From contig OY855913.1 of assembly GCA_963693305.1 (NCBI GenBank), positions 20,113,515-20,177,514 of the forward strand: a DNA stretch of 64,000 bases, in the 5' to 3' direction. The position numbers were made by a program, and so were the translations under genes. Shown here in pieces: positions 46,201 through 58,041 of the stretch (its first letter is position 1; the number at the start of each line of letters is the position of its first letter). Origin of the DNA: Meandrina meandrites. Its lineage: Eukaryota > Cnidaria > Anthozoa > Scleractinia > Meandrinidae. The notes under the pieces are model-generated. The model saw only the letters and a program-made list of their open reading frames with translations. It did no database searches and was not told the origin of the DNA.

Positions 46201-49200
46201 GCTGGTCTGTCTAGAACCCAGGTTCCAAAAAAGGCTTAAATTCAGTGTTGTCATTAAGTTTTTGAGCAGCCGTTACATCTTAGGTATCACCCGTAGCAGT
46301 GCAATACGTATGCAAGTTTAATGTGGCACCAATGCAACACCAATAGACATCTTCACCCATAACAGTCGTGTGAGCCCAGCCGTAACTGGTGTTACGGGTT
46401 ACGGCCCTTAATGGCAGCTCCGGCTTTATTTGCCATTGCCAACCCCCAGGATTCTCCTTTCTGAACTCTTGCAATTGAAATATTTTTCTTCCAGCTGGCT
46501 GATCTGTGTGATGCCTACAGACTGACTGGTATTTCAGTAGTATCCCAAGAAGCAAAAAGAACTTGCTTTAGATTGGAAACCTTTTTCAATTGTAAGTAAC
46601 AACACCCTTCGATTGGATACATTATTAGTTAATTCTTTTCTATTCTTCAGAACCTGGCTCAAAAATCAACCATTTTGAAGCTCATCCTTCCAGTCTCGGA
46701 CCCAAATTTTTCTTCTCCTATATGTTCATTAATATCTTTCTGTATAACAATGCTTTATAGTTAAAAATATAAATTAACAGTTTTTGTTCTTTTCAATCAA
46801 CAGCTAGATATCGTGAACCATATTATGTTACAGTGGAGTTAAAAGACAATAATTTAAAGGTTGGTCAAGAAGAATTTTCAGTGACAAAGTTGTATCTACA
46901 GACAGGTGCTACAAGATATATGTAATTAAAATTCCCTCACCCCACCCCCTTCTCATTTCAAACACCTTCTTATGAAAATAATGTTGTTACAGTTAACCGT
47001 CCACCACATTATTAAGTTTTTTGTATTTACTCTCTGTTAGTAGAAGTGTAATGGTAAAGTCTGCATCCTGTACAGCCAGAACTTATCCTGGCTTCAGCAG
47101 TATTAAGTGACTAGGAGTATTTCTACCCCTCCCTGGATGGGATGCTAGTCCATCACAGGGTTACCTCCAGCATTCGTTTGCTGGTACCCATTTATGCACC
47201 TGGGTGGAGAAAGGCATTGTGAGAGTAAAGTATCTTGCCTAAGAATAAAACACAATGACCCGGCCAGGGCTCGAAATTGGACAGCTCAATCCAGAGTCCA
47301 GTGTGCTAACCATTAGGCTCTGTGTCTCTCATTGGTACAAGTTTTTTATTATACGTCTCTTTTCATTTGGCCACCCGATTTATGATTATGAAAACAAGCC
47401 TTTTCTTTTTGGCCCCTTCCCCTATCAAAAAGCCTGCATCCCAGACAGTCTAAACCGCCGGTATAGTCGAGGATTATGTGACACGTCCGGCTGCAACGCA
47501 GGCTACTATCAAAAGGCCTTGGAAAAAATATCCAAGAGCTTCTGATTGTTTCACATAACAAATTACTGAAGTGTACCCATCCTGCATTCAGCAGGTTTCC
47601 AAGCCTTCCCTCCAATTTTTGATAGTTTTGCTTAATTTTGCCTTGGTTTTTGTACATCACTGTGGTGAATATGGGTTTGTAGATTTGTAAACTTTAAGTT
47701 GCTATTCAGGTGTCGTGTTGAGCCATTTTTTTATCTATTTTCCTTAGATTCACAAGCACACTGTACCTTACTTTATTCCCATTGACACAATTCGCCAGCA
47801 GTACTTGAACAGTGACATCAAGGTATCTTGTTATTGAATGTTTATTGTCTTACCTCAAGGCAGTCTCTGCCTGTCTTCACTATGTCATGATTTACTGTCA
47901 CATGATTGTACCCTCTTGCTTGAGCCTTTAAGCTCCCAGCTATTTAATTACTACTCTATGCACCAACAAGACCACCAGCTACCCAGGCTAATATTTAAAA
48001 AAAAAAACTTTGTATTTTATCATTTTAGAAGTTTTTGATGGTCATCTCTGAGGATCTCAATGCATTTGTTGCAAGAAGAGAGCAGGTAAATAATAATTAT
48101 TTACCTAGTGAGGTTACTTACTTCTGTCTTGGTTTGTTTGTTTGTTTTTGTAATCTAGCCACATTATCATTCTAAACTTGTGATTTTCATAACAAGTCTG
48201 TCAGATGGTTGAGGATAAAAATTCTCACTGGCTACTTCATGCTGAAAACCATTTAGTCAGGAGGCTGCTTGGTCAGCCACCAGGGACGGATCAAAAAAAC
48301 TCAGAAAGAGGGGGCCAACGCCGCCCCATGCCCACACTGACAACCCTGATTCCACAATACCGCTCAAAAGACGGTTGGTTACAATAGTTTTAGAATAATC
48401 CAAGGAAAAGGGTGGGGGGGGGGGGGGGGTGGCCCCCTCAGCCCTCCCCTAATTCCACCCTATGGCCACACTTTGTTATTCAAATGATTAAGTGGTAAGC
48501 ATTGTGATTTCAGGTTCACCTTTGTAAGGAGCAACACGGAGACAGATTGGATGGGGAAATATCATGCAGCCCTGCACATGATTTTATTCAGTTGAAATTC
48601 AAGGTAGGATATTTGCAAAGCAAGAATTTTAATATATGGTAACAATTACACACACATGCCAACCAGGTGCAATTACTGACCTTGATGGTTAGAGTTAGTC
48701 CACCAGCAATTTTAAAGGGGCTATGCTAGATCGTGCAATTTTAGGCAATTTTAGAAGGTTTTCCTGTGAGGTAACTATAGTTGTTGTGGTTCAATTTTAT
48801 CCTTGCTTCAAATTTTATTTTCCTTTGTTCTAAACTCATTATCATACATTACCATACCCAAAAACAAAGGAAAATAAAATTTGAACCAAGGATAAAATTG
48901 AACCACAACATAATCACTTGCACGCGTTGCATGCCTATGGTGATCTAAACACTAATAGGCCATGGGCCTTTATTTCCGAGTTACCTTTTACCCCTGATTC
49001 AAAACGATTCCTCATGCAAAAATTTTCATGTAAAAATGAGTTGGTTTTGCATGAAAATGAATGTGTAGGTAAATGATTTTGCACTGAGACTCATTTTGAC
49101 ACAGCGGCAAAAGGCAACTCAGAAATGGCCTATTGGAGCAGAATGGTCTTTTCAGAAAGCCTACGTTGATCTAAAACCAAATTCTACTAAGAGGATTAAT

Positions 49201-50467
49201 ATGAATGCCTGGAGAATGGTTAGGAGAATTGCCATGAAAGCTGGTCTTAGAGATATTGAATGATGTAGTTACCAAATATTCTGGCATTGATTTGCAGGAA
49301 GTGGAGGAACAAGATAAAGGCATTGTTGTAAAGTTGACATATGATTCGCTCACGCTAACAAGACCATCACATGTTGATTTTCTAACTCAGGGTGAGTAAG
49401 TAAATATTCATGTGCGTTGTACAATGACTAGCTAGCCAGTGTGACTTTTGTGCATGTGTAGTGGCAAAAATACAGAGGAAGCTCTCGTAACCGGACATCC
49501 TCCGGACTCGAAAAAGGTTTCCATACCTGGGGGCCGTTTCTCGAAAGCCCCGGAAAATTCTCAGGCCCGCAAAGCCAACTTTAGCTATCTGTATCTTAAA
49601 AACAGAGAAGTGTATAGGCCTGAAACTTCGCATGAAGGAAACCTAGAATTAAACAGCTCTGTAATCATAAGGTTTGATATTTTGCTGTGGCTTTCCAGGA
49701 GCGAAAACTTTTCGGGACCTTCGCGAAACGGGCCCGTGTTAGATGCCATGATTGGTAACCAAGCGTTTCGAAATGGATCTGCTCTAGTTTAGGCCTGGAC
49801 TAGGTCGAAACTGTGCTTTGATTATCAGATGAAATTAAAGGCGATTATTAGGCCTAAGTTAGAGTCGCGCTTGGATTAGGGATAGGGTCAGCGTGTAGGG
49901 GGTTTGGCAGATCAACGTGGTGCTGTAGTGGTGAGTGAGGGATGTTAGAATGCCAAAGCTTCCAGGTAGAGGTGACATGCGGACTTCTTAAGAAGAAAAA
50001 AATTCCAATAATAGCGTTCCTGCCGCTCGTGAAATTTTACCGTGTCGGGGAGCAACTCTCGCAAGGTCTCACAGGAGTGTCTCGCTACCCTTTGAGAAAA
50101 CAATAGAACAAACAGCAGGAACAATGCCCCTAGCCCCCAAAACAATAGTAACTGCTATACTAGAGGAGCAGCTGAGTTGCAAGCTTACGAGATTTGCTAC
50201 ATAACTGATTTTGCCACCGCACAGAAACGGAACCACAAGCTGCGACTAGCTACTATTGACTAGCCTTCAGAGTGAGTGCGTTCCTGCTGGGTTCAAGCTA
50301 GTTCTCTTCCAGTAAATATTCTGATCGCCGTTTCACCATTTCGTCCCCTTTCAGGGCAAAACACATCTACATTAAGAAGAGGACTTCAATCTAAAAAGAA
50401 ACTCTTCAAAGATCACCACCTCCATCAAGCCTTTGCTGAAGCCTTTACAGAAGACTTGGATGTTTAA
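43215..50467 (+). CDS. CENPO: Centromere protein O (CCAN kinetochore subunit)
   Basis: CENP-O belongs to the CENP-O/P/Q/R/U group of the constitutive centromere-associated network. Twelve exons join in frame to 295 aa (human: 300): 43215-43288, 43449-43513, 43638-43724, 44957-44997, 45629-45667, 46495-46591, 46804-46859, 47748-47822, 48029-48085, 48514-48603, 49298-49391, 50355-50467. The N-terminal part is a coiled coil (YDLQRLQEKADR, KLRERRDKLRERL), as in the family. The RWD-type C-terminal half has AYRLTGISV, YYVTVELKDNNLKIHKHTVP, YFIPIDTIRQQYLNSDIKKF and HQAFAEAF, each matching human CENP-O in order. The ATG at 43215 is used; a second Met is four codons later. Confidence 0.9.
43769..43949. 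repeat. Short relative of the 2392-3467 element
   Basis: Starts ttccaaaaaatatccatatt and ends with a near complement ggatactttctggaa; inside are the ggaattccattgacc/ggaaattccagctaacccc phrases typical of the larger copy. In CENPO intron 3. Confidence 0.5.
44313..44828. repeat. Fold-back element with stepped arms in CENPO intron 3
   Basis: tactatgcttatcagttgag and gttttactgtttaaactctg on the left are mirrored by cagagtttaaatggtaaaac and ctcaactgataagcatagta on the right. A second hairpin (ctattgaagtcatca / tgatgacttcaatag) lies within. Non-coding. Confidence 0.65.
45790..46205 (+). mobile_element. Old SINE copy split by a palindromic element
   Basis: Before the insertion: agttggtctccagatcaaga and ggtttgagcctggcttgg (box B region). 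After it: tgtgtctgcgtttccacccg and a diverged tail with ggggtaacctgaaaactg. In CENPO intron 5. Confidence 0.45.
45870..46053. repeat. Palindromic element inside the old SINE
   Basis: A 23 bp arm gcaggtaaattttgcaggtt (45870 on) has its complement at 46031-46053 with one difference. The core has ggctaactgc and aggttaaccgaagtgc, like the element at 1-195. Confidence 0.6.
47044..47330 (-). mobile_element. tRNA-derived SINE, minus strand
   Basis: On the minus strand it has the tRNA-like head at 47270-47330, the cacctgggtgcataaatg and gatggactagcatcccatcc phrases and ends near ctcctagtcacttaata. In CENPO intron 7. Confidence 0.7.
48780..48911. repeat. Palindromic element, long arms, family with 3786-3885
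   Basis: ttgttgtggttcaattttat and caaattttattttcctttgt are matched by their complements at 48868-48911, with a loop of about 35 bp. In CENPO intron 10. Confidence 0.7.
48954..49134. repeat. Palindromic element, family with 54620-54807
   Basis: Ends aataggccat and atggcctatt, with ttccgagttaccttttac near the left end mirrored by gcaaaaggcaactcagaaat. The second copy in the window has the same ends and layout. In CENPO intron 10. Confidence 0.65.
50085..50210 (+). repeat. Dispersed repeat, family with 25480-25620
   Basis: ctcgctaccctttgagaaaa, agcccccaaaacaatag and gcaagcttacgaga match the other copy in order. In the last CENPO intron. Confidence 0.55.
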
Positions 50468-51273
50468 AATTAAATATACTAAAATGTTTCGGAGATTCTT
50501 TTGTGGGCGCAAAAGCAGGCGGTTTTTTTTTTTGGCCTGTTTCAGTGACACTATCAGCGTGGTTTTGTGTGGCAAAATAAGGCTTATTGGCTGAAAGCCC
50601 GCGGATTTGCAGAACAAAGAAACTCTGCAAAATTTTCCCTGGGAAAGAACTTTTTACACACGATGATTTTGGGGCGTAAAATACAGGCGAGGGAAGACGG
50701 CAGTTTACATTTACACTGACTACTGCACGTAATAACTGAATGCGGGAAAAAAAATCCCAAATCATTTTGTGTACCGGTTCAAAAACACAAACGTTTCGTG
50801 TATAGCCCTTCTTCAGTGTGAAACCGTTACAAAATGTAATAATATGCAACTTCCGGGGTAGAAATTATTTTATTGCTATAAATATTATTATAATTTTAAC
50901 AAATATAAATCTCATTTGTACCTTTACATTGTACTTTGTATAAGCCGGTTGTATTTGTATTTTTTCTTCCTTTGTATAATTTTGTGTAAATAAAGCCAAT
51001 AAAAAAATTATAATTTTAACTCGGTATTCAGCCTCATATTTTAACAGTGACGACAGATTTTCAATCTTATTTTCACAGTCAAGTGCGACCCACTGATAAG
51101 CGCTCGTTTTAAGTGACTCTTGTGTGATTTTGTTGTCATGCAGCAGGCGTTTTCACTGGTTGTTGACAGACCCAACAGTTTCTTTACTCTTTAGAGTTGT
51201 TTACAATATTTCTTCCCAGGTTACAATATAATGATTGCATTAAAAATAGTAAAACGTTGAAGTTCATCCATTA
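50468..51273. other. 3' intergenic gap between convergent CENPO and SLC7 genes
   Basis: Holds the presumed CENPO 3' UTR and the SLC7 3' UTR from the other side. Nothing else is supported; antisense open stretches at 50445-50849 look random. Confidence 0.5.
50989..50994 (+). terminator. Poly(A) signal AATAAA, likely CENPO
   Basis: An AATAAA preceded by tttgtataattttgtgt and followed by a second aataaaa lies 520 bp after the CENPO stop. T-rich DNA surrounds it. It is the best 3' end signal for this gene. Confidence 0.5.
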
Positions 51274-52872
51274 CTAAGACTTAACATGAACAACATTAAA
51301 AATAACTTGAACATAATAGGACATTTTAGAGGAAAATCTGTTAAAGCGTTCTGATTTGGAAGTCCAGTCCTTTTTTGTGAAAATATAATACGTTGGAATT
51401 CCTGCGATAATAACTGTTAAACCAAACACGGACTCAAGCGGGTTAGAGAGGAAGGGCGTGGCTGTGAAGTACAGCGAAACTCCTGCCATGAAAATAGGAA
51501 CAATAATATTGACCTTGAAGGTTCTTGGGGTACTTGGCGTTTTCCATCGTAACCAGATCAAACTCACGAAGACTGATGCGAATATGAGCCAGTCGACGAA
51601 AAGTAACCAGTTCAGCAGGTTTTCAATGTTTGTTGGTAAAAGCATCAGCAGAGAAAGTGACGCCCGCAGGATTATGGCAGGAATTGGGGCTTGGGATTCT
51701 CTGTGGACCATGGCAAACGACGAAGGAAGTTGTCCCTCTCTGGCGATTGAAAAAATTATCCGTGCGCTGCTAAAGATCCCCATGTTGAGTGAGCCGAAGC
51801 AAGACAGAGACACGATTAGAGGCATCGCCATTCCGAAAATGGGGCTTAAGCGAGAAGCGAACGTCAAGGCAACAGCATCAGATGCGAGCACTTGTTCCTT
51901 AGTTAATACGGTGAAGTACGCCAAGTTGATTAAAATATAACATATTGTGACTAGAGGAATGGATATCATTAAAGTTCTCGGGAAGTTCTTGTTCGGGTTT
52001 ATAATTTCTTCCGTCACGAAATTCAGGCCATTCCATCCACCGTAAGCCCACATTGCACTGTAGAAAGCGTGCCCTATATCACCAAGTCTAGTAGCACTGC
52101 CTTCAAAAGCGTGCTGATCAAACCGCAAGGTATTGCCGGATAGCAAACGGATCACGGCTATTGTGACAATACTGGCGATTGCAATCAGCTTGCAGAAAGT
52201 AAACAGAACTTGCGCACGCGCAGCTAATCGAATACTTATGCAGTTCACAGCAGACAAGATACAAATCGCACAAGCCGCTAGAAGCTTGACCAATCCGAAA
52301 GGCGGATGACAATCGGCGATTTTCGCTTTCGCGTCAGCGGTTCCTCTACTGGGAAAGAAGGCCTCTGTGGCATACACAGCGAAAGTAAGGCCGAGAATGG
52401 CCTGAGATCCTGGGTCCAAGAACCACACATTCACCCAACTGTATAAAAAGCCGACAAAGCGGCCATAAGCGATTTTCAAATAAATGTAATCTCCACCGGA
52501 TTTTTCAATGAATGTTCCCAGTTCGCAGTAACACAGTGCTCCTAGAAGACTCAAAACCCCACCAAATGTCCACACCAACAATGTTTCTCCCACAGAACCG
52601 GCGTTTCTGAGAACATACCGTGGGGATATAAATATCCCCGATCCGATGATTCCCCCAACGACCATGGCAATCGCGTGAATAAGGCCTATCCTTCGTTTAA
52701 TCGATGTCCCTTCCAAACCATTATTTCCGCGTTGCTCAATAAATGGGCTCCTTTCCGTTCCGTTATCTTCCCAGTCGCCCATTACCTCGTCTTGGCCTTC
52801 GGCCTCGTTAAAATGCCCGCCTTCATCACTCGCTAAAGTGCTTTCTTCATCTGCCATTATCAACGGTTCCAT
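51274..52872 (-). CDS. SLC7-family (LAT-type) amino acid transporter, single exon
   Basis: Predicted 532 aa in one uninterrupted frame. About twelve hydrophobic segments fit the APC/LeuT-fold light chains that exchange amino acids at the plasma membrane with an SLC3 heavy chain. TM1 has the substrate-binding GSGIFISP at residues 77-84 and is followed by SGGDYIYLK. Cys188 (CHPPFG) sits in the TM3-TM4 loop where light chains form the disulfide to the heavy chain. AFYSAMWAYGGWNGLNFVTEE is TM6; the tail is basic. The acidic N-terminal 55 residues carry a second Met at position 6. It could be a b(0,+)AT, LAT or xCT type; the sequence alone does not decide it by eye. Lack of introns is odd against its neighbours. 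Confidence 0.92.
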   Translation of the reverse strand: MEPLIMADEESTLASDEGGHFNEAEGQDEVMGDWEDNGTERSPFIEQRGNNGLEGTSIKRRIGLIHAIAMVVGGIIGSGIFISPRYVLRNAGSVGETLLVWTFGGVLSLLGALCYCELGTFIEKSGGDYIYLKIAYGRFVGFLYSWVNVWFLDPGSQAILGLTFAVYATEAFFPSRGTADAKAKIADCHPPFGLVKLLAACAICILSAVNCISIRLAARAQVLFTFCKLIAIASIVTIAVIRLLSGNTLRFDQHAFEGSATRLGDIGHAFYSAMWAYGGWNGLNFVTEEIINPNKNFPRTLMISIPLVTICYILINLAYFTVLTKEQVLASDAVALTFASRLSPIFGMAMPLIVSLSCFGSLNMGIFSSARIIFSIAREGQLPSSFAMVHRESQAPIPAIILRASLSLLMLLPTNIENLLNWLLFVDWLIFASVFVSLIWLRWKTPSTPRTFKVNIIVPIFMAGVSLYFTATPFLSNPLESVFGLTVIIAGIPTYYIFTKKDWTSKSERFNRFSSKMSYYVQVIFNVVHVKS

Positions 52873-54619
52873 GCCAGTGGTTCTGCCGGTATTTCTGATC
52901 TAACGTTGCTTGAAAAAAATCTCGGCCAGCCGGTCCAAGACTCACTGGAAGTATAAAATTCGTGACTTCAGCCGGCGATCCAGCTGACTCACTTTCCCGA
53001 TTGCTGACACGAAATTCCAAGCGAGAAATCTTTTTTTCATGACTAAGCATTCATCAGTTCATATGTACCTCAGGCCTAATCACCTTTCCACGCACCTTTA
53101 GCGGCAATCACACGAGCCGAAAAGTAGTTATCCCCATTTGATGGTATTGTTTGTACGTGGTAAACTGAAATTTGTTATCACAGCTCTGTCAGTCATTTGC
53201 ATATAAAGAGAAACCGGTTCGACGAATTATGCTAATCCAGGGCTAATTTATCAGTGTGACGTCATTCAAAGCTCAAAACGCAATAGGGTGAAGTTTCGAA
53301 AGCAGTAACCATGGTAACCCTCCAAAAATAGCGATAAAATCAACCTCAAGTGTTATTTGACTTACGTTTACAATTTGAACATGAAATAAGCGGAAAACAA
53401 ACATAGCGCGCGCATACTTACTTTAAGTGACTTAGGTACAAAAAACAAATTAAGTACTTCCAATAACAAGAACAATAAAATAAAATAAAAGACAAAAAAA
53501 GAAAGAACAAAGAAATTTTTGTTTTCCCCGTATTTCATATTCAAATTGTAAACGTAAGCTTTGAAGCGTAATTTTGTAACGTACTTTTTTGAGAATGTCG
53601 AAATTGAAAACTGTTGTTTCTCTATTGAGAGTTATCGTCACTCTGCTGTTTCTACTTCGAAAAATAAAATAACAATAGGAGCTAACAGGTTCTGATGTTA
53701 ATTTATTGTTTTCGACCAGTTCTATTCTTTCTGTCTCTTTTTCTGCGTAAGTTTTCAAAACAAACTACAATGGACGACAAAAGTAGTTGAAACAGTTGGT
53801 AAAAAATGTGTGCCAATTTCAAAATTTCCAATTTTCCACCTCAAATTCCGTATGTTGACAGAATCAGCGCAAGTCTTGCAGATAGCAAATCCAACATTGC
53901 TTCGGGGGAGGGGGGCAATATCGAAGAGGTGAGGGTTGAAATGTGTCCAAGGTACCCGAGAAGAGCGGAGTGTCTTAACACTTTTGCCACCCATTGTAGT
54001 CGCGTTTGTAGACTTTGTATATTTTTTTTTGTGCCAGCGATGTGCTTGATATGTTTTCACATTTGTCACGATTACTGAGAGTAAGATGGATCGACCCATA
54101 TATAGTAAAATACGGTGCATGTTTTAGCTACCAGAAACTGAAACAGCGAGTCGCTGAAAAATGACTTCTAAGTCACATGTATAGCCTGTGATGAGGCGTT
54201 CTTTTGCTTTTTTTTTTGCAAACAAGAAAGAACGCCTGATCGAAGGTTTTGGATGTTTGGGTAGTACTTCTCAGGTAAATAAAATTGAAGTGAATATTGT
54301 TAATGCATATTATCCACTATTCCATACCAAAACTCCATGCCATTATTTGTTTTATTGATTTTTGTTTTATGGGAGTGCCCACGACGAGGATTATTTGCAG
54401 ATCATTGCGGATCATTTATCCAAAGAAAGTTGACGTAGTACCGAATGAAAATAATAAATTACGACTTTTTTGTATTCCATAATGTCTAAAATCAAGATCA
54501 TCAGTTGTAAAACAATAAAAATTGAGTTTGAAACATCGAATTTAATTTAATGTAGTCGCGCTAAATTCAAGTTATATCAGAAACAACAAAAAGCTTCGAA
54601 TCCATTAAAATAATTCATG

Positions 54620-54807
54620 AATAGGCCATTTCCGAGTTGTCTTTTGCCTCAGTTTCTAAACGAGTCTACGTGCGAAACCATTCAAATGAAAATGAGTTTG
54701 ATTTGCATAAAAATGGGCGTGAAGGTGGAACACATTTTCATATGAATGGTTTCGCACGTAGACTCGTTTTGAAATAGAGGCGAAGGGTAACTCGGAAATG
54801 GCCTATT
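54620..54807. repeat. Palindromic element, family with 48954-49134
   Basis: Ends aataggccatttccgagtt and aactcggaaatggcctatt; inner arms aaacgagtctacgtgcgaaa and gtttcgcacgtagactcgtt pair exactly. Confidence 0.7.
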
Positions 54808-54907
54808 TAGTTCGGCACAACAAGAGCACGTTGTTTGAAACCAAGTCGCGCTACGGCCGTGCGGCACGGCACGGCAAGGCCTGCCGTGCTAAGTAGTCGT
54901 GCCGAAT

Positions 54908-55351
54908 TTAAAGGGGCACTGTCACCAATTTTTAGGATAACTTGGAAAATTTAAGCAAAAAGACATTCTAATCGCAGGAGACCTAAAAATAGTGATTTAG
55001 TTTCGCTTAAAACTACCCAACCAGTTCTCTGAGAATATAATTAAGTGTGTTTCGCTTTAGCCTGCGTTGCAGACGAAACTAAACCCCGGTATCTAGTTTC
55101 GCTGCGGATCGACAGGATGCGAATGGCTGCAACTTAAGACATCAGGCTGATTTGTTCAAGTTTATCTCTTGTTTTGTGGAAAAATCGCCCGTAACTGACT
55201 ATGGTTTGTTCCTCTTTTGGGAAAATCAATAGAGTTCCTACTCTTGACTTTCTGGGATCGAGTATTCTGTGTACGTGAAACAGCATTTCATTGCATCTTT
55301 AGTACATTTTCACCCCAAAACGTAAAAATTCCCGTGACAGTGCCGCTTTAA
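54908..55351. mobile_element. Inverted-end element, 444 bp
   Basis: ttaaaggggcactgtcac at the left and gtgacagtgccgctttaa at the right pair with one difference. The interior has tagtttcgct phrases in both orientations and no gene. Confidence 0.55.
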
Positions 55352-57759
55352 TCGGCAGCGTGCTGAACTGAATGGCAATAGCGCGATGTTTGGAACACGG
55401 GCCTTATTCTTCTTTGGTTCGGAGTTGAATTGAATTAAGGAATATTGTATACAAGGTTTGAATTGTGAAGATAATTGTATTTTAGTAGTCCGTTTTTGTA
55501 CAGGAACCTATTTTAACAACTTAGGTCCAACTCGAAAGCCGTGCGGATCAGAGCAAGAGAAAGGGAACGCCTTCCTTGGCCGAAATTTGGGTGAGTTGTT
55601 GTTTGAACATGACTTTTCCTGTACAGTCTAAAAGTTTTAATGTTATTCTGTGAAAACATTCTATGTAACTTAAATATTGCTCGCGTTGTTTTATTTGAGC
55701 CAGCTAACTACGGAACGCTAATGAAAAAGAGACGATTTTGGCGTTTGCGTAAGAATTGATTAAGGATTGTGACATTTTCTGACATTTGATAGATGATTGA
55801 CGTTTCATATCTGGTCCCCAGGCCATATGCATAAAGGGACTCCAGCAGAATTTCTAAGTCAGAATCCAGAAGTTGAATTTAGCCTTGAGAGTGTGAAGTA
55901 GAGAACGAATCCAGAAGAATAAAGAAATTGTGAACGTCAAGAAGGTTGTGCTCATTTGACCGAGCTAATTCCCCATAACAAAAAGGTCGACTTCTTGTAA
56001 CACAGCCCACAGGGTATTATTAAAAGTGTTTGTTCAAAAATCCTATTGCTAAGACTAATATCGATTTACCGTGAATCTTTCGGTGGGACCTAACCAAGAG
56101 AAACCGAGACTGTTAACCGGCTAGGCAAATCGAATGACCCTGTTACGTGTGTTAGTCGCTTACCCCCTCTTTTAAACGGGCCCTGAAATCGGAAAGGAAG
56201 GTCAACACAATCAAATTATAATTTTATTATCACGCCACGTGAAGTTGTTGTCACACCTCATCGGAACTGACGATCAGCCAATGGGAGACGAGCTTGCAAA
56301 CGGTGCATGCAGACCCGTTCTTTCACCCGTGAAGTTTGGGCTTGGTCCTGCAAGTAGCTGCTAGTATTACTCAAAGGAAAGGTTAGGGTCCTCTGAAGGG
56401 GTACAGCCGTTATTCTAACATAGGATAAACAGGTAATTGTATTGTACCATCGCCAATGCAAGTTCGCGTGACAATTTGCCCTTGACAGCCCTAGATTGTG
56501 CGCGTGCATGATCGGTGACGGTGCAAATTATGTAATGAAAGACCTCAATACAGGCAGGGCAAGCATATTTAGTTCTTCCTAATTCCCCAAACTCGAACTT
56601 GAACTGTTTTTGTGACTCTTCTTTTACACTGCAACTGGGTTTCTGCCTTGTTTGTGGAGCTTGCGCAATTTTAAAAGGGAGTTTAGCAAACCATAGTCTC
56701 CAATTTATGCAAACAAGTATCTCCTGAAGTACTATACGTACACAAAACAACGTGAAACAATATCAAATCTGCGTATTCTGAAGGACGTACGGTCCCACAA
56801 CGGCGAATTTGTCAAGTTCTTGTTTGGAACATTTCTGTGTCGCCCCAAGCTCATGTACATGCATATATTATTTTTTTTAATTTTCAAACATATGTACACA
56901 GCATGTTACAGAGAATTTATGCATATTGAGTGACACGTAAAATTATTTGCAGTTTGGATCTTTTCCATGATACCCTATTTATCAAATTTGTAAAAATAGC
57001 TGACTGTTTTAAGTACTCAGGTCTGCAGTTTGTCCAAAGTTGGATCAAAAAGGCAATTTCCAGTTGAATGCACAGTGATGGTAAAATTTGTTTAGTCATG
57101 ATCCTGACCAAACAAAAGAAAACTGACTTGAAATTGAATTGATCTATTATTTAATTACTGCCTTGTTCTACAAAGCAACCGACACAAAACGAATGAAGGG
57201 GACAAAATTAATCTTTGAAGTTGTAATTTGCATAACGGATTTGACACACTGGTAGTTCTGGTATCAAAATATGAAATTTTTGCCTACTCACAGTCGGTGC
57301 TCAGGGCTCATGCACATAGAATCAGTAGCAGGTGGCCCACATAGCCAAGGAAAGCCCTGTTAAGGAGAAAGATCTTATAACCAAATGTCGCAAAATTTTT
57401 AAGTTTATTTTTTTGCCCCACCAGTTTGGGACTGGGGTGTCTAGAAAACCAAGATCGTAGACCCCTCGAAAATGAAAACCTCCTGGAAAATGGGTTTTGA
57501 CAAAATCTTGACCCCCTATTGACAAGAAACAAACCAATAATTCATTGAGGCTGAATCAAGTTCATGAATATAATAACTTTTGGCTTACCTTCAAATTTTT
57601 AAGATCATCATGGCAGAAACATGGTGTGGCCTTTTACTTGCTTCATTGCGAGTACCAGTTCTGTTCTCCAATAAACAAGCCTAAAGTAAATAGAAACACA
57701 TCATGAAAGTTTTCTGCTTCCACGAAAATATGACAACAACAACAACAAAAGAAACAACA

Positions 57760-57893
57760 TATGTATCCATTCATACACCTGAGTGGAGACAGGCACTTTG
57801 AGAGTAAGCTCGGCTCAACAGCCAGGGCTTGAAGCCAGACCTGTCCATCTGGAGTCGAGCATGCTACTAATTAGGCTACTCAGTGCCTCCCCT
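57760..57893 (-). mobile_element. SINE 5' fragment, minus strand
   Basis: Contains the complement of the tRNA-like head (57840-57893) and the cattcatacacctgagtgg phrase; the tail half of the family is missing. Confidence 0.5.
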
Positions 57894-58019
57894 TTTTCAT
57901 CTGGAGGAGTTGCATATAGCATTGACATGATTTAATGACTTCCAAGACCTGAGTCAGGCTTCAACTGGGCAGATCCAGAAAAATCAAAAAGACGGGAATC
58001 TCCGGGAATCAGAGGGAAT

Positions 58020-58041
58020 GGGGGGGGGGGGGGGGGGGGGG
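58020..58041 (+). repeat. Poly-G tract of 22
   Basis: Pure run of 22 G just 140 bp before the acceptor (58180) that opens the first coding exon of the Hsp31-like gene. A related context, a G run followed by gcccccctgggccctccccc, is seen at 48414-48450. Confidence 0.8.

Noticed and set aside
49448..49792. 114-codon frame in the last CENPO intron
   Set aside because: No homology, no splice context, and composition like the surrounding intron.
51458..51940. 160-codon antisense frame within the SLC7 gene
   Set aside because: Shadow of the transporter reading frame; no independent support.
57308..57537. Two minus-strand frames of ~71-74 codons
   Set aside because: No recognisable domain and no supporting exon structure; likely chance.
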